Source of the DNA: Gonapodya prolifera JEL478
Taxonomy: Eukaryota; Monoblepharomycota; Monoblepharidomycetes; Monoblepharidales; Gonapodyaceae
Assembly: GCA_001574975.1 (NCBI GenBank)
Contig: KQ965782.1
Span: 183,978 to 247,977 of the forward strand
Direction of reading: 5' to 3'
Length of the DNA stretch: 64,000 nt
Part shown: positions 1 to 10,295 of the stretch, one piece after another
How the letters are laid out: every line of letters starts with the position of its first letter
Numbering within the stretch: position 1 is the first letter of the stretch
Made by a program: the position numbers and the translations under genes
Notes under the pieces: model-generated
Databases searched by the model: none
The model's input: the letters and a program-made list of their open reading frames with translations, nothing else
Told to the model about the DNA's origin: nothing

Positions 1-194
1 ACTATTTCACCCCGACAACCGACAATGCCATACCTGAACGAATCACAACTCCACTCGCTTCCGACAATCAAAACTTGCAAAGTCTGAAACTCTGAACAAG
101 TGAGAGTGCCCAGCTGTGTGCTCCTGCTCCCGCAGCCTTCCCTCCACGCACCACCTCAACCACTCCAGGCCCAAGCCACAGGGCGTCCAAGTTC

Positions 195-372
195 CAATGC
201 AACGCAAGTCAAGAGTTTCACGGACGGGGACGTGCTTGTGCTCGATGCAGGCAAAAACAGTAGCGGGATCGACACGGTTGCTGCAGAGGCGGCCGGCATT
301 CCGTTGCTCGTTGGTATCTGGATGACGAACGGGGCGGGGGTTGATGTCAATGTGATTGACCAAGATGAGTCA
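195..372 (+). pseudogene. Broken gelsolin-repeat fragment
   Basis: This stretch reads as part of a gelsolin repeat matching domain 2 of the intact gene at 4291-5790. It has DGDVLVLDAGK (intact copy [11 protein letters not shown]) and then SSGI. A different frame from base 309 gives RWYLDDER (intact RYLDDER). The first frame returns with GVDVNVIDQ (intact GVEVKVIEQ). About six residues between the lysine of DAGK and SSGI are missing in frame. The frame switching and the lack of the other gelsolin domains show a decayed partial duplicate. Upstream bases lie outside the window, so a larger remnant may continue there. Confidence 0.75.
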
Positions 373-479
373 ACTCGGATGAAGTGGCGTTTGGACACGC
401 TCTGCTCTGGCGTCAAGCGACGGTGCAATCTGATTGGCAGGTACACAGGAAGGAAGTGGACCTGTGCTGTTGTTTAGCC

Positions 480-1368
480 TTGCAAACATAACTTGGCAAG
501 ACTTGGAGTAAGAAGCTGAAGAACCCAGCCCAAATCGTCCTCGTGGAGGCGGACGGCGGTGGTGGCGCGAGTGGCAGCAATTGCTCTCACCACACGGCGG
601 TGGGGTGGATCCACACTTCAACCCCATCAGTCTCTCCGGGGTGTAGTCTGTGCCCTACCTCTCTATCGCTTGTTTTGCCTCGACCACGACGCCGTTGCCA
701 CAGTCTTAGAGACCTTCGAGCACTGTACCGATGTGCCCGCCCAAAAAACTATAGCCTCCAAGACGTGAGTTTGACCCCTTCGCGGTTCTACATACGACCC
801 GTTTGGGCCTGTGGCTTGGAGCGGTTTGAGGGAAGATGACGAGGATCAAGGCAGTGCGACTCATCTTGGTCCCGGTAGCATGTTCAAACAGCGTCTACCC
901 ACGGTGATTGGCGAAGGATGAATGATCACGTGGATGGACGGTGCGGAAGATTAATTAAAAAGATGTCGTGCATACAGAGAACTCGTGGGGCAGGAATTGC
1001 GGATCGATAGAAGGGTGCTAGCGTAAACGTATCTGTTCCAGCTGTCTAGTCGTTCAATTAACGAGCGGGAATGAATTGAGATGCCACAATGAATAAAATC
1101 ACATGGCAGTGAGTGTACATTTGGGTCAACGTATATTCACTTTTTTGAAGGGAAAATAGACATGTTGTTTTGTCGACGGTTTACAGACACAGCGACTTCT
1201 GATGGTACTGAAAAAAAAACACGAGAGTATTGGTACCAATCCCTTGCCCTTGGGTGATGCAGATGTCGTCATAGTTTTGCAGTCTCGATGTTTCCAACCG
1301 TCTTGCGTGAGAAAGACTCTTAGAGTTCAACCACACATAGACCAATCAGACCCATGTACATACCTCCG
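480..1368. other. Intergenic, no recognised gene
   Basis: This region lies between the gelsolin fragment and the end of the dynamin gene. Short open frames run through 543-839, but none gives a recognisable domain or a convincing exon chain. The part beyond about 900 is AT-richer and probably holds the dynamin 3' end. I see no RNA gene or strong repeat. Confidence 0.5.
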
Positions 1369-3874
1369 TTAAGATCTCATCTGCCTTTGTCTGTGGTTTG
1401 TAGAAGTCATCACCCACTTTTCGACAACCAAGCTTTCCTGGTGACTCACCAGTGCAGCAATCATTTTATTGCACATTTCTCGTCTCTCTGCAGACGTCTC
1501 ATTCTCTTTGAGAAGCCTTCCCATGACTTCAGTTTTGAATAGCTTTGAGTGGAGCTCTGTGTACAGGCTCTCCATTGTTGCATTTACAAGACGGAGAATG
1601 ATAGCCTTGGGAATCAGGTTGGCTACAGTGTCCTTTGCAATATTGAACTGGGTTTTTACCAGGAGCTCTAGTTGGATCAATTTGTGGTTTGTGAAAGGAT
1701 TAAACCCACGTAGACCTCACACATACCAATGACTTCACTGTCAAACCGGTCCTCCTCTGATAGTCCGCTAATTGGCTTAAGCATTTCTGGTGGCTGTCAA
1801 CGCGAGAGAGGTCTAATGGGATTTGAGATGAACCCAAAGTACAACTTACGGGCTCTAGCACACCCCCTGCGCTCTTCACTTTGTTCAGAAGAGTCTCAAG
1901 ATACCTTGTGATCGACATAAATTTTCTTGGGGTAGGTGGGGCTGGATCCCGGGTCCCTGTGCCCATCCTGTTTTTTTGAACGACTGCGATGGCATCATCA
2001 ACACCGACTGATTTTGGATGCGCAAAGTTGATGAAGGTGGCCTCAGCGCTGGTTGGTGGCGTCAGTTGAAAGTACTAGCATGCCAGCCATTATCAACAAC
2101 AATATGTGGCATTTTCACCCACTTGATGATATCGCGAACCAGTTTTTTGGTTGGCTTGACAGCTTTTTGGACGTGGTTTGTCACCACAACATGAAAGAAC
2201 TCCTTAAGCTGGGGGAACCGGTTGAAGACTTTGTACCTGTTGAGAAGAAGCTTTATGATTGTTGAAAGCTCCTGGTGCACAATATCAACGCATTTGAGGC
2301 TTGGCTCTTCTAGTCTCATGATTTGATCTTTGATAAGTTTTAGGAAAGGCGCATTTGAAGGGAAAAGTTTTGGTTCTTTGCCCGATGAATTCAGAATCTC
2401 CACACGTGTGCGCTCCTTGTCCAGCGATACGTTCATTCCCGTGATTACTGGCGAGAAATTATTCTTGAACACAACTGATATGCGCGCGCCACCACTGACC
2501 ACACTGGGATCAAGATCAGGGAAACTACCGTCGAGTACTTGGAAAAATTCATCACTACGGTTGTATAATTTTGCGTGATCATAGATTAAAATGAAGTTTT
2601 TCTGAATCTCTTCGAGCAAGTACAGTGACGTACCTGAATTTTTTAATGAGAGAGAGCATGACATATGCTTGCGAAGATTCATCCGTAACGTCATTCCCAA
2701 GGGAATCCAACTCTCTTCGGTATTCTAGCAGCTTTGATGAGAGTTTGGCCCTCATATCTGGAAGTGATTTCCGAATATGGCCTGTGAGGATCTTCACGCA
2801 GGATCATCAAATAGGTAACAATCAATGCTGGAAAGCATTGAATACTAACCATGCTAAGTTTTTTTGCCAAAAAGGGTGTCCCGCAGACCTGTGACATAGA
2901 TTGGTATACAGGGTGCTGTCCAAAAAAGGCCTTTTCGTCGTCGAGGGCTTTGGTAATTTTTTTCTGACTCTCGATGTCACGTTGACCACGGTTCACCACG
3001 GGAACGTATCCAAGCTGGAGTGAGATCACTCTTCCAGCCAAAATATCCACCACATTGGTGCCCGGATCCATGAGGTCGATCTTGGTTAGCACGCCAATGG
3101 TGCGCAAGCCATCTTTATCAACCTCTCCAGCTAGTTTCAGACTGTCTGAGTTTGCCAGGTCAGTGTTTGCGGCGGTAACGGCCAGAATGATGGCATTGGG
3201 CACTTTGATGTAGCCAAGAATCATCTCGCGAACCATATGCTCAATGTCCTTTGGCTGGTCCCCGACGGGCACTTTGGTAAGGCCAGGAAGGTCAACCAAC
3301 GTCAGAGTAAGCACGTTTGGGGAGTAAATCCTCAGGTTGATGGGATCTTTCGAGATGCCGCCATTGGTTCCAGCCTTTGACGCCGTGTCCCTGACAATTT
3401 CGTCACGTATGTCATCAAAGTTTGTGAACTTCTTGTTTGGGATGTGTAGAAATTCGCCCCACTCGGTGGGCTCAGTGATAACAGGGGTTTCTCCGGAAGT
3501 CCTTGAAATGCTTGGAGCTCTCGAAGTTTGGGGATTGCGATTGATGAGCTGCAGCACGAGCGGCCGTCGCGTGACTATTCCAGCTCCCCTGAAGAGAGGC
3601 GCCATTGCCCCAAGAAAACGAGAGCAGACGAAGAAGCGCACATACCGAGGGAGGAAGTCTTTCCCTACGATGTTTTCGAGGATTGAGCTCTTACCGGAGC
3701 TCTGAGAGCCAACGACAACGATCTGTCGTTGCGGAGGGTGAGTCAGACATTGAGCGATACGATGGGGAGAGTTGTCCACTTTACTTGGGGGAGATCAATC
3801 CCGGTGTTCTGCACGCCAACCTTGGCGAACAGATCCTGGAGCTTGTTCACCTTCTCGATGAGGTTGGCGTTCAT
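1369..3874 (-). CDS. Vps1-like dynamin GTPase
   Basis: A large GTPase of the dynamin superfamily. Relatives self-assemble on membranes and drive vesicle scission in Golgi, vacuole and peroxisome trafficking. The start at 3874 gives [21 protein letters not shown] short intron follows, then IDLPQ joins [13 protein letters not shown] (P-loop). A further intron splits the dynamin signature [21 protein letters not shown] (G3) and [10 protein letters not shown] (G4) follow. Exons down to about 2060 carry the middle domain ([15 protein letters not shown]), and ATFINFAHP continues near 2020. The last exon holds a GTPase effector domain ([28 protein letters not shown]). There is no PH or proline-rich domain, as in fungal Vps1 and Dnm1. 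The IDLPQIVVVG context favours Vps1. The middle domain is rather divergent. Several internal exon borders are approximate. Confidence 0.88.
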
Positions 3875-4290
3875 TGGGGGGAGAGTGAAGTACAGAAGTC
3901 TTCAGATTCACGAAGATTAAATTGACGGGGGAAGGAGGTGCGAGTGTCGGCCGCCTCGGGGGATCCAAAGCTGAGGAGAGCCTCCCTTCAGTTTGAATGT
4001 TTGGATGCCACGTTGTCTTTTACACCATTATAGAACCGCAAGACCATACATCGAAAATCATTTGTCAGACGTTCATCAAACAAAGAAGGGGATACATAAT
4101 CATATTTTCTTGGCATGTCCCTGAGTTGCAATCAAACTACATCGCTTTCGAATGGACGCGAAATTGTTGCGCAAGAGATGTTCCCTGCTTTACATTCAAA
4201 TGCCCACAACGTGGGGAGCGCGTGCATTTTCGTGACATATTGTGAAGCACACTTATATTGAAGCCCAAGCAAACTATTTCAACTTCCACG
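3875..4290. promoter_or_regulatory. Divergent intergenic region, dynamin/gelsolin
   Basis: These 416 bases separate the dynamin start (minus strand) from the gelsolin start (plus strand), so both promoters must lie here. The middle part (about 4000-4250) is AT-richer than the coding flanks. I see no obvious TATA box or repeated operator, and no gene. Confidence 0.45.
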
Positions 4291-5790
4291 ATGATGAAGC
4301 CAAAGCAACTCGGTAGGCCGAGCCTGCGTTTCCACGCCCATGCGTTCCGATCGTGCTCACCGACTCGCCCAAAGACATCAGCGAAACAAACATTGCGGGG
4401 TTGGGAACGGATGTGAGATCCCCGCCATCTCGTGCTGCTTGACCTCTTTCTGACGCTCCTTTTGGCATCATCAGCTGGAGAAGAAAGTCCGACTCTCCGC
4501 CGCGGAGACGGAAGCCCAATGGAGGGGCGTTGGCAAGGATGTCGGCTTGCGGATCTGGAGGATCATAAACTTTCGCGTGGTACCGCTCCAACCACAGGAT
4601 TATGGGCATTTCTACACGGGAGATTCTTACATTGTCTTGAATGTGAGGGCATTTTTCAATGAAGCTCGCCTTTCTTGAGAGCTAACTGTGGTTCGAGCTA
4701 GACCTGGAAAGAGCCCTCAGCGCCAAAGCTCTACCACGACATCCACTTTTGGCTGGGGCTTGAAACGACCCAAGATGAAGCTGGGACTGCCGCATACAAA
4801 ACAGTCGAGCTCGACGATTGTAAGTGTTGTAATCCAACATGAACGGAACCTTTCGTGTTGACATTCTTTTCACGGCAAGTCCTGGGCACGCTCCCTGTCC
4901 AACATCGTGAAATCCAAGGCAGCGAATCCCCCCTCTTTCTGTCCTACTTCAAGAACTTTGTCGTGTCGAAAGGCGGAGCGGATTCCGGATTCAAACACGT
5001 CACACCCACGACTTACCGTTCCCGGCTCTACCAAATCCAACGCAGCCAGCACAAGAACTCGGCGCAGCTGTACGAGGTTCCCATGAGCGTCGACAGCCTC
5101 AACGACGGGGACGTGTTTGTGCTCGATGCGGGCAAAAAGGTGTACCAGTGGAACGGCAAGGAAAGCAGCGGGATCGAGAAGGTCACTGCGGCGTCCTTCT
5201 GCCGCTACTTGGACGACGAACGAGCGGGAGTTGAGGTCAAGGTTATCGAACAGGGGGACTCGGATGGAGCAGAGTTTTGGGGGCTGCTCTCCATGCCAGC
5301 TTCGAGCGCGAGGGATTTGAAGATCAAATCGACGAGTGGAACACGGGGGCTGAGCTCGACCTCGTCTGAAAAGGTGCTTCTGCGAACCGTTCGGCAGTCT
5401 GGGAAGTACACCTTTACCGAAGTCCGTCGCGGCAACATTACCTTGGCCGACTTTGTGAGTGCATCTCAGAGCGCTTTCTAATCGGAGTACGCTAACGTAT
5501 ACGGGTGGTACTTCCCAAACAGAAATCGGATGACGTGTTCCTCCTTGACATCGGATCCGAAGTGTTTGTGTGGATCGGCAGAGAATCGACCTCCAATGAG
5601 CGCCGTAGTGGATTGGCACTTGCTCTTGAATACCTGGTGCGGCGTCCCCGCTCTCTCTGGCGCATTGAATCGCGATGGCTGACATTTTGCTTTCCGCCAG
5701 GTCCAACAACGCAGACCGGCGTCGCTCCCACTTTCGCGTGTTCTGGAGGGTGGAGAAAACACCGCGTTCAGAAATGCTCTAAGCCGGTAG
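4291..5790 (+). CDS. Gelsolin/severin-type actin-binding protein
   Basis: A calcium-regulated actin severing and capping protein of the three-repeat fragmin/severin class. Seven exons join in frame (4291-4312, 4375-4412, 4475-4642, 4702-4819, 4880-5454, 5523-5636, 5701-5790) and give 374 residues, the usual size for the class. The N-terminus reads [15 protein letters not shown], then LEKKVR and [21 protein letters not shown]. Domain 1 holds [18 protein letters not shown] and [16 protein letters not shown]. Domain 2 has [20 protein letters not shown], and domain 3 has [17 protein letters not shown]. The protein ends [13 protein letters not shown], the family's typical end. A second ATG at 4294 could also serve as start. 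A broken partial copy lies at 195-372. Confidence 0.93.
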
Positions 5791-6494
5791 ATGTGATGAG
5801 AGGGGAAGAGGAAATTGAAAAATGTTTGTATTGTTTATGTATTTGTCGGAATGGACTGAGCCGCCGAAGTTAGTTCATTTCTTTCCACGCGTCCCGTCCT
5901 CTTTATCGCTCCAATCACATGATTCCGTAAGCCTTCTTACAGCGTTTGGATCCGTCGACAGGGTTGATACAAATTAGTCAGTCCACAGCCAATGCTCAGT
6001 CCTTCTTCAATTCATTCACGACCAACCCGACGACATTTCCTCCCCAAAACCTGCACGCATTGTCTCTCACGCCGATGAAAAAATGGTTCCACCGGCGAGA
6101 TACTGCTCCCGTTATTCCACCCGCACACAAACCTACAACATCGCGAGAGAGCCTTCCCGCGGAAAACAACCCCGTACCATTAAGCTTTCGACTTATGCAT
6201 TGGATGAGATATAATTTGGACATGCCCGCGACGGGGATGTGTGCAGCGCTGAGTCGTGCAAAGTCGCAAGGTGGCAAGGCGAGGTATCGCAAGTGAAAGA
6301 GAAAAGTGCACGTCTATCACTCTCCCGTGTGTTTACAAGTTTTTCGGTTTTCGTGAATTTTTTCACCCAACCGACCGACGGACCAACCCACCACCGTGTG
6401 TAACCCCGTGCAAATTGCAACCCCTGCACACGCTTGCCCGTCCGCTCCCCAACCACTCCTTCCTTCCCCACATCTTCATCCAAACCCCCCCCCC

Positions 6495-6709
6495 NNNNNN
6501 NNNNNNNNNNNNNNNNNNNNNNNNNNNNNNNNNNNNNNNNNNNNNNNNNNNNNNNNNNNNNNNNNNNNNNNNNNNNNNNNNNNNNNNNNNNNNNNNNNNN
6601 NNNNNNNNNNNNNNNNNNNNNNNNNNNNNNNNNNNNNNNNNNNNNNNNNNNNNNNNNNNNNNNNNNNNNNNNNNNNNNNNNNNNNNNNNNNNNNNNNNNN
6701 NNNNNNNNN
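6495..6709. other. Assembly gap (215 N)
   Basis: A run of N of unknown true length. The flanks are a poly-C run (6485-6494) and a G-rich purine tract, which suggests a polypurine/polypyrimidine sequence that could not be assembled. Confidence 0.99.
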
Positions 6710-7114
6710 GAAGGGGGGGAGGTGGGGATGGGAAATGGGAGGGAAGAGGAGAAGGGAGGGAAGAGGAAGGGTGAAGGGAAGGGGAAGGGAACGGTAAATG
6801 GTGAGTAAGGAGGAAACACAAGCGCACGTTCACGTCGAGTCCAGCGTTATTGCTACCAATGGGTTTGCCCAACTGAGGCACGGCACGGCAAGGCTTGAGG
6901 TGCCTGGATTCCTGTCCTGTCACGTCGCGCTCTGTCATGTCCCGCTCCCGTTCCCGTTTGGTCACGGTTCTGTCCTGTTTCTGTTTCCGTCGACTCTACC
7001 CCACTCCGCTACACTCCAGAGCACTTTGACGCGTTCTCTCACAGACACGCGTGTGCGGCACGTGTCCATCTCCCCCCGACATCTTGTCCCAAGTGGTCCG
7101 ACCCATGGAGGGCT

Positions 7115-7232
7115 TGAAGGATGAGTCACTCCGAGTCCGGGTGTGCTACGCGTCTCAGACCCCCGTTCATTACAGAGCCTTGATGGATGAGTCACTCCAA
7201 GTCCAAGTGTCCGGGTATGCTACGCGTCTCTG
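7115..7232. repeat. Two-copy tandem repeat, 66-base period
   Basis: The unit begins GGATGAGTCACTCC at 7119 and again at 7185. Each copy continues through a version of GCTACGCGTCTC. The copies differ by a few substitutions and a small indel. The repeat lies just past the truncated 3' end of the DUF1761-like gene. Confidence 0.7.
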
Positions 7233-7342
7233 ACCAATGTGCGCAATCTTGGCACGCTCTTCACGGCGAAAATCACGAACTTTCCACCCGTCCCCATCGT
7301 GAACCGAGTCACACGTCACTCTGACCGTGCCTCCCACACACA

Positions 7343-7926
7343 TTACCTCTTGCAGGGTCGTCGGCACGACCGGGGCATGAGGAAGCATACCTTGATAGCG
7401 TCAAGAATGACCGACGAGACCATCTTGACCGTGTAGTTGCGCGGGTCTGGCGGAGTCGTGAGGTACTTTGGGTCGTTCTTGTCCTGGGGTGATGCGCGGG
7501 TGCGGGTGCGGGTGCGGGTGCGGGTGAGGGTGTGAGCCGGGTGCAGTGAGATTGGGTGATGCAGGTAGCAGATGAGATGACGGGGGTATAGAAGTGTGTC
7601 GGGAGTGCCCGGAAGAAACGCATCGTGAGCCGAGTGCGGTGAAACCCCCGGGATAACGTAACGGTGAAGTCACCTTCCGCATTGCGTGCAGCCATCGCCT
7701 GGCGAACAGCGGGCCGTAGAAGACAAACCCGGCAAGCGTCTGCGCGACCGTTGCGGCGGCTGGAGGGGTGTGAGTGTGGGAGTGAGTGGGAGAGGTGGAG
7801 TGCAAGAGGGTGACACGTCATGGTGAAGAGAGCGTGAGCGTGAGCGTGAGAGGGGGAGCGAGAGGGAGAGCGAGGCAGGGAGTGCGCACCGACTGCAGCG
7901 GGAGACACGACTGCGAGAGAAGACAT
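7343..7926 (-). CDS. DUF1761-like small membrane protein, short
   Basis: The start at 7926 gives MSSLAVVSPAAV. A 130-base intron leads to AAATVAQTLAGFVFYGPLFARRW, and a third exon reads DKNDPKYLTTPPDPRNYTVK then MVSSVILDAIK. The segment GFVFYGPLFARRWLHAM resembles the conserved first half of DUF1761 proteins (small membrane proteins of unknown function). The second hydrophobic half is not found. Reading through the last donor-like site reaches a stop at 7343, and the sequence beyond is tandem repeat and an assembly gap. The gene is either truncated or continues across the gap. Its start is 80 bases from the divergent iminopeptidase start. Confidence 0.5.
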
Positions 7927-8005
7927 CGGGGGGGTGAGTGTTGCTGGGAAAGGTGCAGTGGCCGGTGACCGCAGCGTCCGACTTCCCGACCGCCCGACCC
8001 ACCAA

Positions 8006-10032
8006 ATGTCCGCGTCTTCTGCTCCCGCCCCCGCTCCCTCAGCAGCCGCGCCGCACCCCCCGCACCCGCAGACGGGATTCTCGTCGGACCCCAATCTCAG
8101 ACTGCTCTACCCGCCAATCGAGCCGTACAAGACGCACTCCCTCAAGGTCGACGGCGTCCACACGCTCTACGTCGAGGAGTGCGGGAATCAGCATGGTGCG
8201 TGGGATGCGAATGCCGTTTATGTGGTCGTGTTGCGCGGACTGCGTGGTGTTGGGGTTGTGTTGGTTGACCACCATTCACTCGTGTTTTTTGCCTTTGTTT
8301 TCGTGTCTACTCCGCCCGCGCCGACGCCTCTAGGCGTACCCGTCGTGTTTCTCCACGTGAGTCCCTCCATTGCCCCTCCTGTCTCCCTCCAACCCAACCC
8401 ACCCAATCACACCAAACCACCCACCCATCCACCCATCCACCCATCAGGGCGGACCAGGCGGCGGATGCGGCGTCGACGACCGCCGTTTCTTCAACCCCTC
8501 AGCTTACCGCGTGATCTTGTTTGATCAGAGAGGCGCAGGAAGGTCCACCCCGCCCGCCGAGTTGAAGGATAACGATACCTGGAAGTTGGTCGAGGATGTC
8601 GAGAGGGTTCGGGCGTTGGTGGGAGTCGAAAGGTGGGTTCGAGCATGATACACTCGGAGCGAGGAGTCCGCCGGAGGCGATCAATTATTGGCACTGTGTG
8701 TGTGGATTGGGTTGGCGGCGGTGGCACTGGACTTGAATAGTCGGCGAAAGAGACAAAGTCTGCCCAGCCGCGTGGACGGAACCAGAATCTGAACGGCCCT
8801 GCTCACTCTTACACCCCTCCTCCCTCACCCATCCCCATTGCACCCGCACCCACACGCCCACGCCCACGCCCAACCCAGGTGGCACGTCTTCGGCGGCTCC
8901 TGGGGCTCCACACTCGCGCTCTCCTACGCGATCACGTACCCCACCCGCGTGGTCTCCTTAACCCTGCGCGGGATCTTCCTCCTTCGCCCCGCCGAACTCG
9001 CCTGGTTCTACCAGAACCCCTCACACGGCGGGGGTGCCGCGTGGATCTACCCGGACGCGTTCGAGCCGTACGAGTACTTTATCCCGGAGGCTGAGCGGGG
9101 GGATTTGGTCAAGGCGTATTATGACCGGTTGGTCGGGGACCGGGAGGAGGTCAAGAAGGAGGCGGCGAGGCGGTGGGCGGCGTGGGAGTGTGGGACGAGC
9201 AGGTTGGCGGTGGATGAGGGGTTGGTCGCGAAGGCGGAGAATCCGGCGTGGGCGATGGCGTTTGCGCGTGGGTGTTTCTTTGGGGGTGGTGGTGTGGGGG
9301 AGAGAGGGAGGCTGGGTGGGAGCGCCGAGAAGCATTCCAACACTCACCGTCAACCGTACGACAGGCATCGAAGCGCACTACTTCCGGCACGCAGGCTTTT
9401 TCCCGACCGATTCGTGGATCTTGGACAATGTGGACAAGATTAGGCATATTCCGGCGGTGATTGTGCAGGTGCGTTGTGTAGTGGGAGGAGTTGGGGGAGA
9501 GCGCGGGGCCGGGGATCCGTCAGAGTGGGACGGAGTAGGACGGAGAGGGTTGCACGATGGTGCAAAAGTTGGGAGGTGTGGCACCACAAAACATAACTGG
9601 ACACAGGACGGCATCCATACGACAATTGACCACTCACGTACCCCCGACGATTTCTCACTCACGCCTCACACTGCCATTTCCATCCCGCTTCGCACACCCC
9701 TCAGGGCCGCTACGACGTCGTGTGCCCCGCCAAGTCAGCGTGGGACTTGCACCGCGCGTGGCCCGAGGCAGAGTTTTGTTGGGTGCGTGTTCTGGTGGAT
9801 TGTGGTTTGAAGATGTCGGGCGTTGGTAACATTGTGCCGTGCTCTGCTTTGTGGTGGTCACCCGCGCCCTTCGGTACCCCTCCCACGCATTCCCACCCGC
9901 ACCGCGCATCGCGCCAAACTCGCTTTTACCTCGCACCAGCTCCAGGACTGTGGGCACTCGGCAAAGGAACCCGGAATTCGCGATCGCCTCGTCAGGGCCA
10001 CGGACAGGTTCGGCGGTGTTGGGACCGCCTAG
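8006..10032 (+). CDS. Proline iminopeptidase (peptidase S33)
   Basis: An alpha/beta-hydrolase aminopeptidase that releases N-terminal proline from peptides, usually cytosolic. The start at 8006 gives MSASSAPAPAPSAAAP, then LLYPPIEPYKTHSLKVDGVH and LYVEECGN. Further exons give GVPVVFLH, then GGPGGGCG (oxyanion motif), YRVILFDQRGAGRSTP, and WHVFGGSWGSTLALSYA with the nucleophile serine in GGSWGS. LTLRGIFLLR and GGAAWIYPDAFEPYEYFIP follow. The catalytic aspartate is in GRYDVVCPAKSAWDLHRAWP. The histidine is in CGHSAKE, which joins AEFCW across the last intron (acceptor just before LQDCGHS). The protein ends DRFGGVGTA. All three catalytic residues are present. Introns are GC-rich and variable, and one carries a mini-hairpin element (8658-8690). 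Confidence 0.92.
8658..8690 (-). repeat. Intronic mini-hairpin element (short copy)
   Basis: Inside an iminopeptidase intron that begins near 8632, the minus strand reads ATCGCCTCCGGCGGACTCC followed by TCGCTCCGAG. The core CGCC-TCC-GGCG is a 4-bp stem with a 3-base loop. The same core with the same flank recurs in other introns of this window (12705-12960, 39205-39450, 41090-41235). Confidence 0.6.
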
Positions 10033-10295
10033 GCAGCCGCGCCGCTCTGGAGTGGAGAGGAGGATTGAATAAACGTGGTTTGGTCCATGTTAACAGATGT
10101 TTTGGAACGACCGTGGCTCCAGCGAGGCAGAGTGGGAACATGTTGTTCGTAGGGTGTTTGTAATTACATGAAACGGTAGAGTACGCCGATACTCGACTAA
10201 ATAACGAAATAAAAATGTCTGGTATCCTTACCCGGCCGTCACTCCATTGACCATTCGCCAAGACTGAGCACCAACCCAACCCAATCGAGTCACTC

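Larger units (their letters stand above)
5791..7342. other. Intergenic, low-complexity and gap-containing
   Basis: No gene is recognised. The stretch holds an assembly gap (6495-6709) bordered by a C run on one side and a G/A-rich purine tract on the other. About 6710-6800 is GGGAAGG-type low complexity, and a tandem repeat lies at 7115-7232. Frames that appear open here do so only across the N block or the purine tract. Confidence 0.6.

Noticed and set aside
6193-6965. Open frames on both strands of 130-210 codons
   Set aside because: They span the N gap and owe their length to unknown bases and purine-tract low complexity.
7309-8094. A 261-codon minus-strand frame
   Set aside because: It crosses two clear GT-AG introns of the DUF1761-like gene and overlaps the iminopeptidase start on the other strand.
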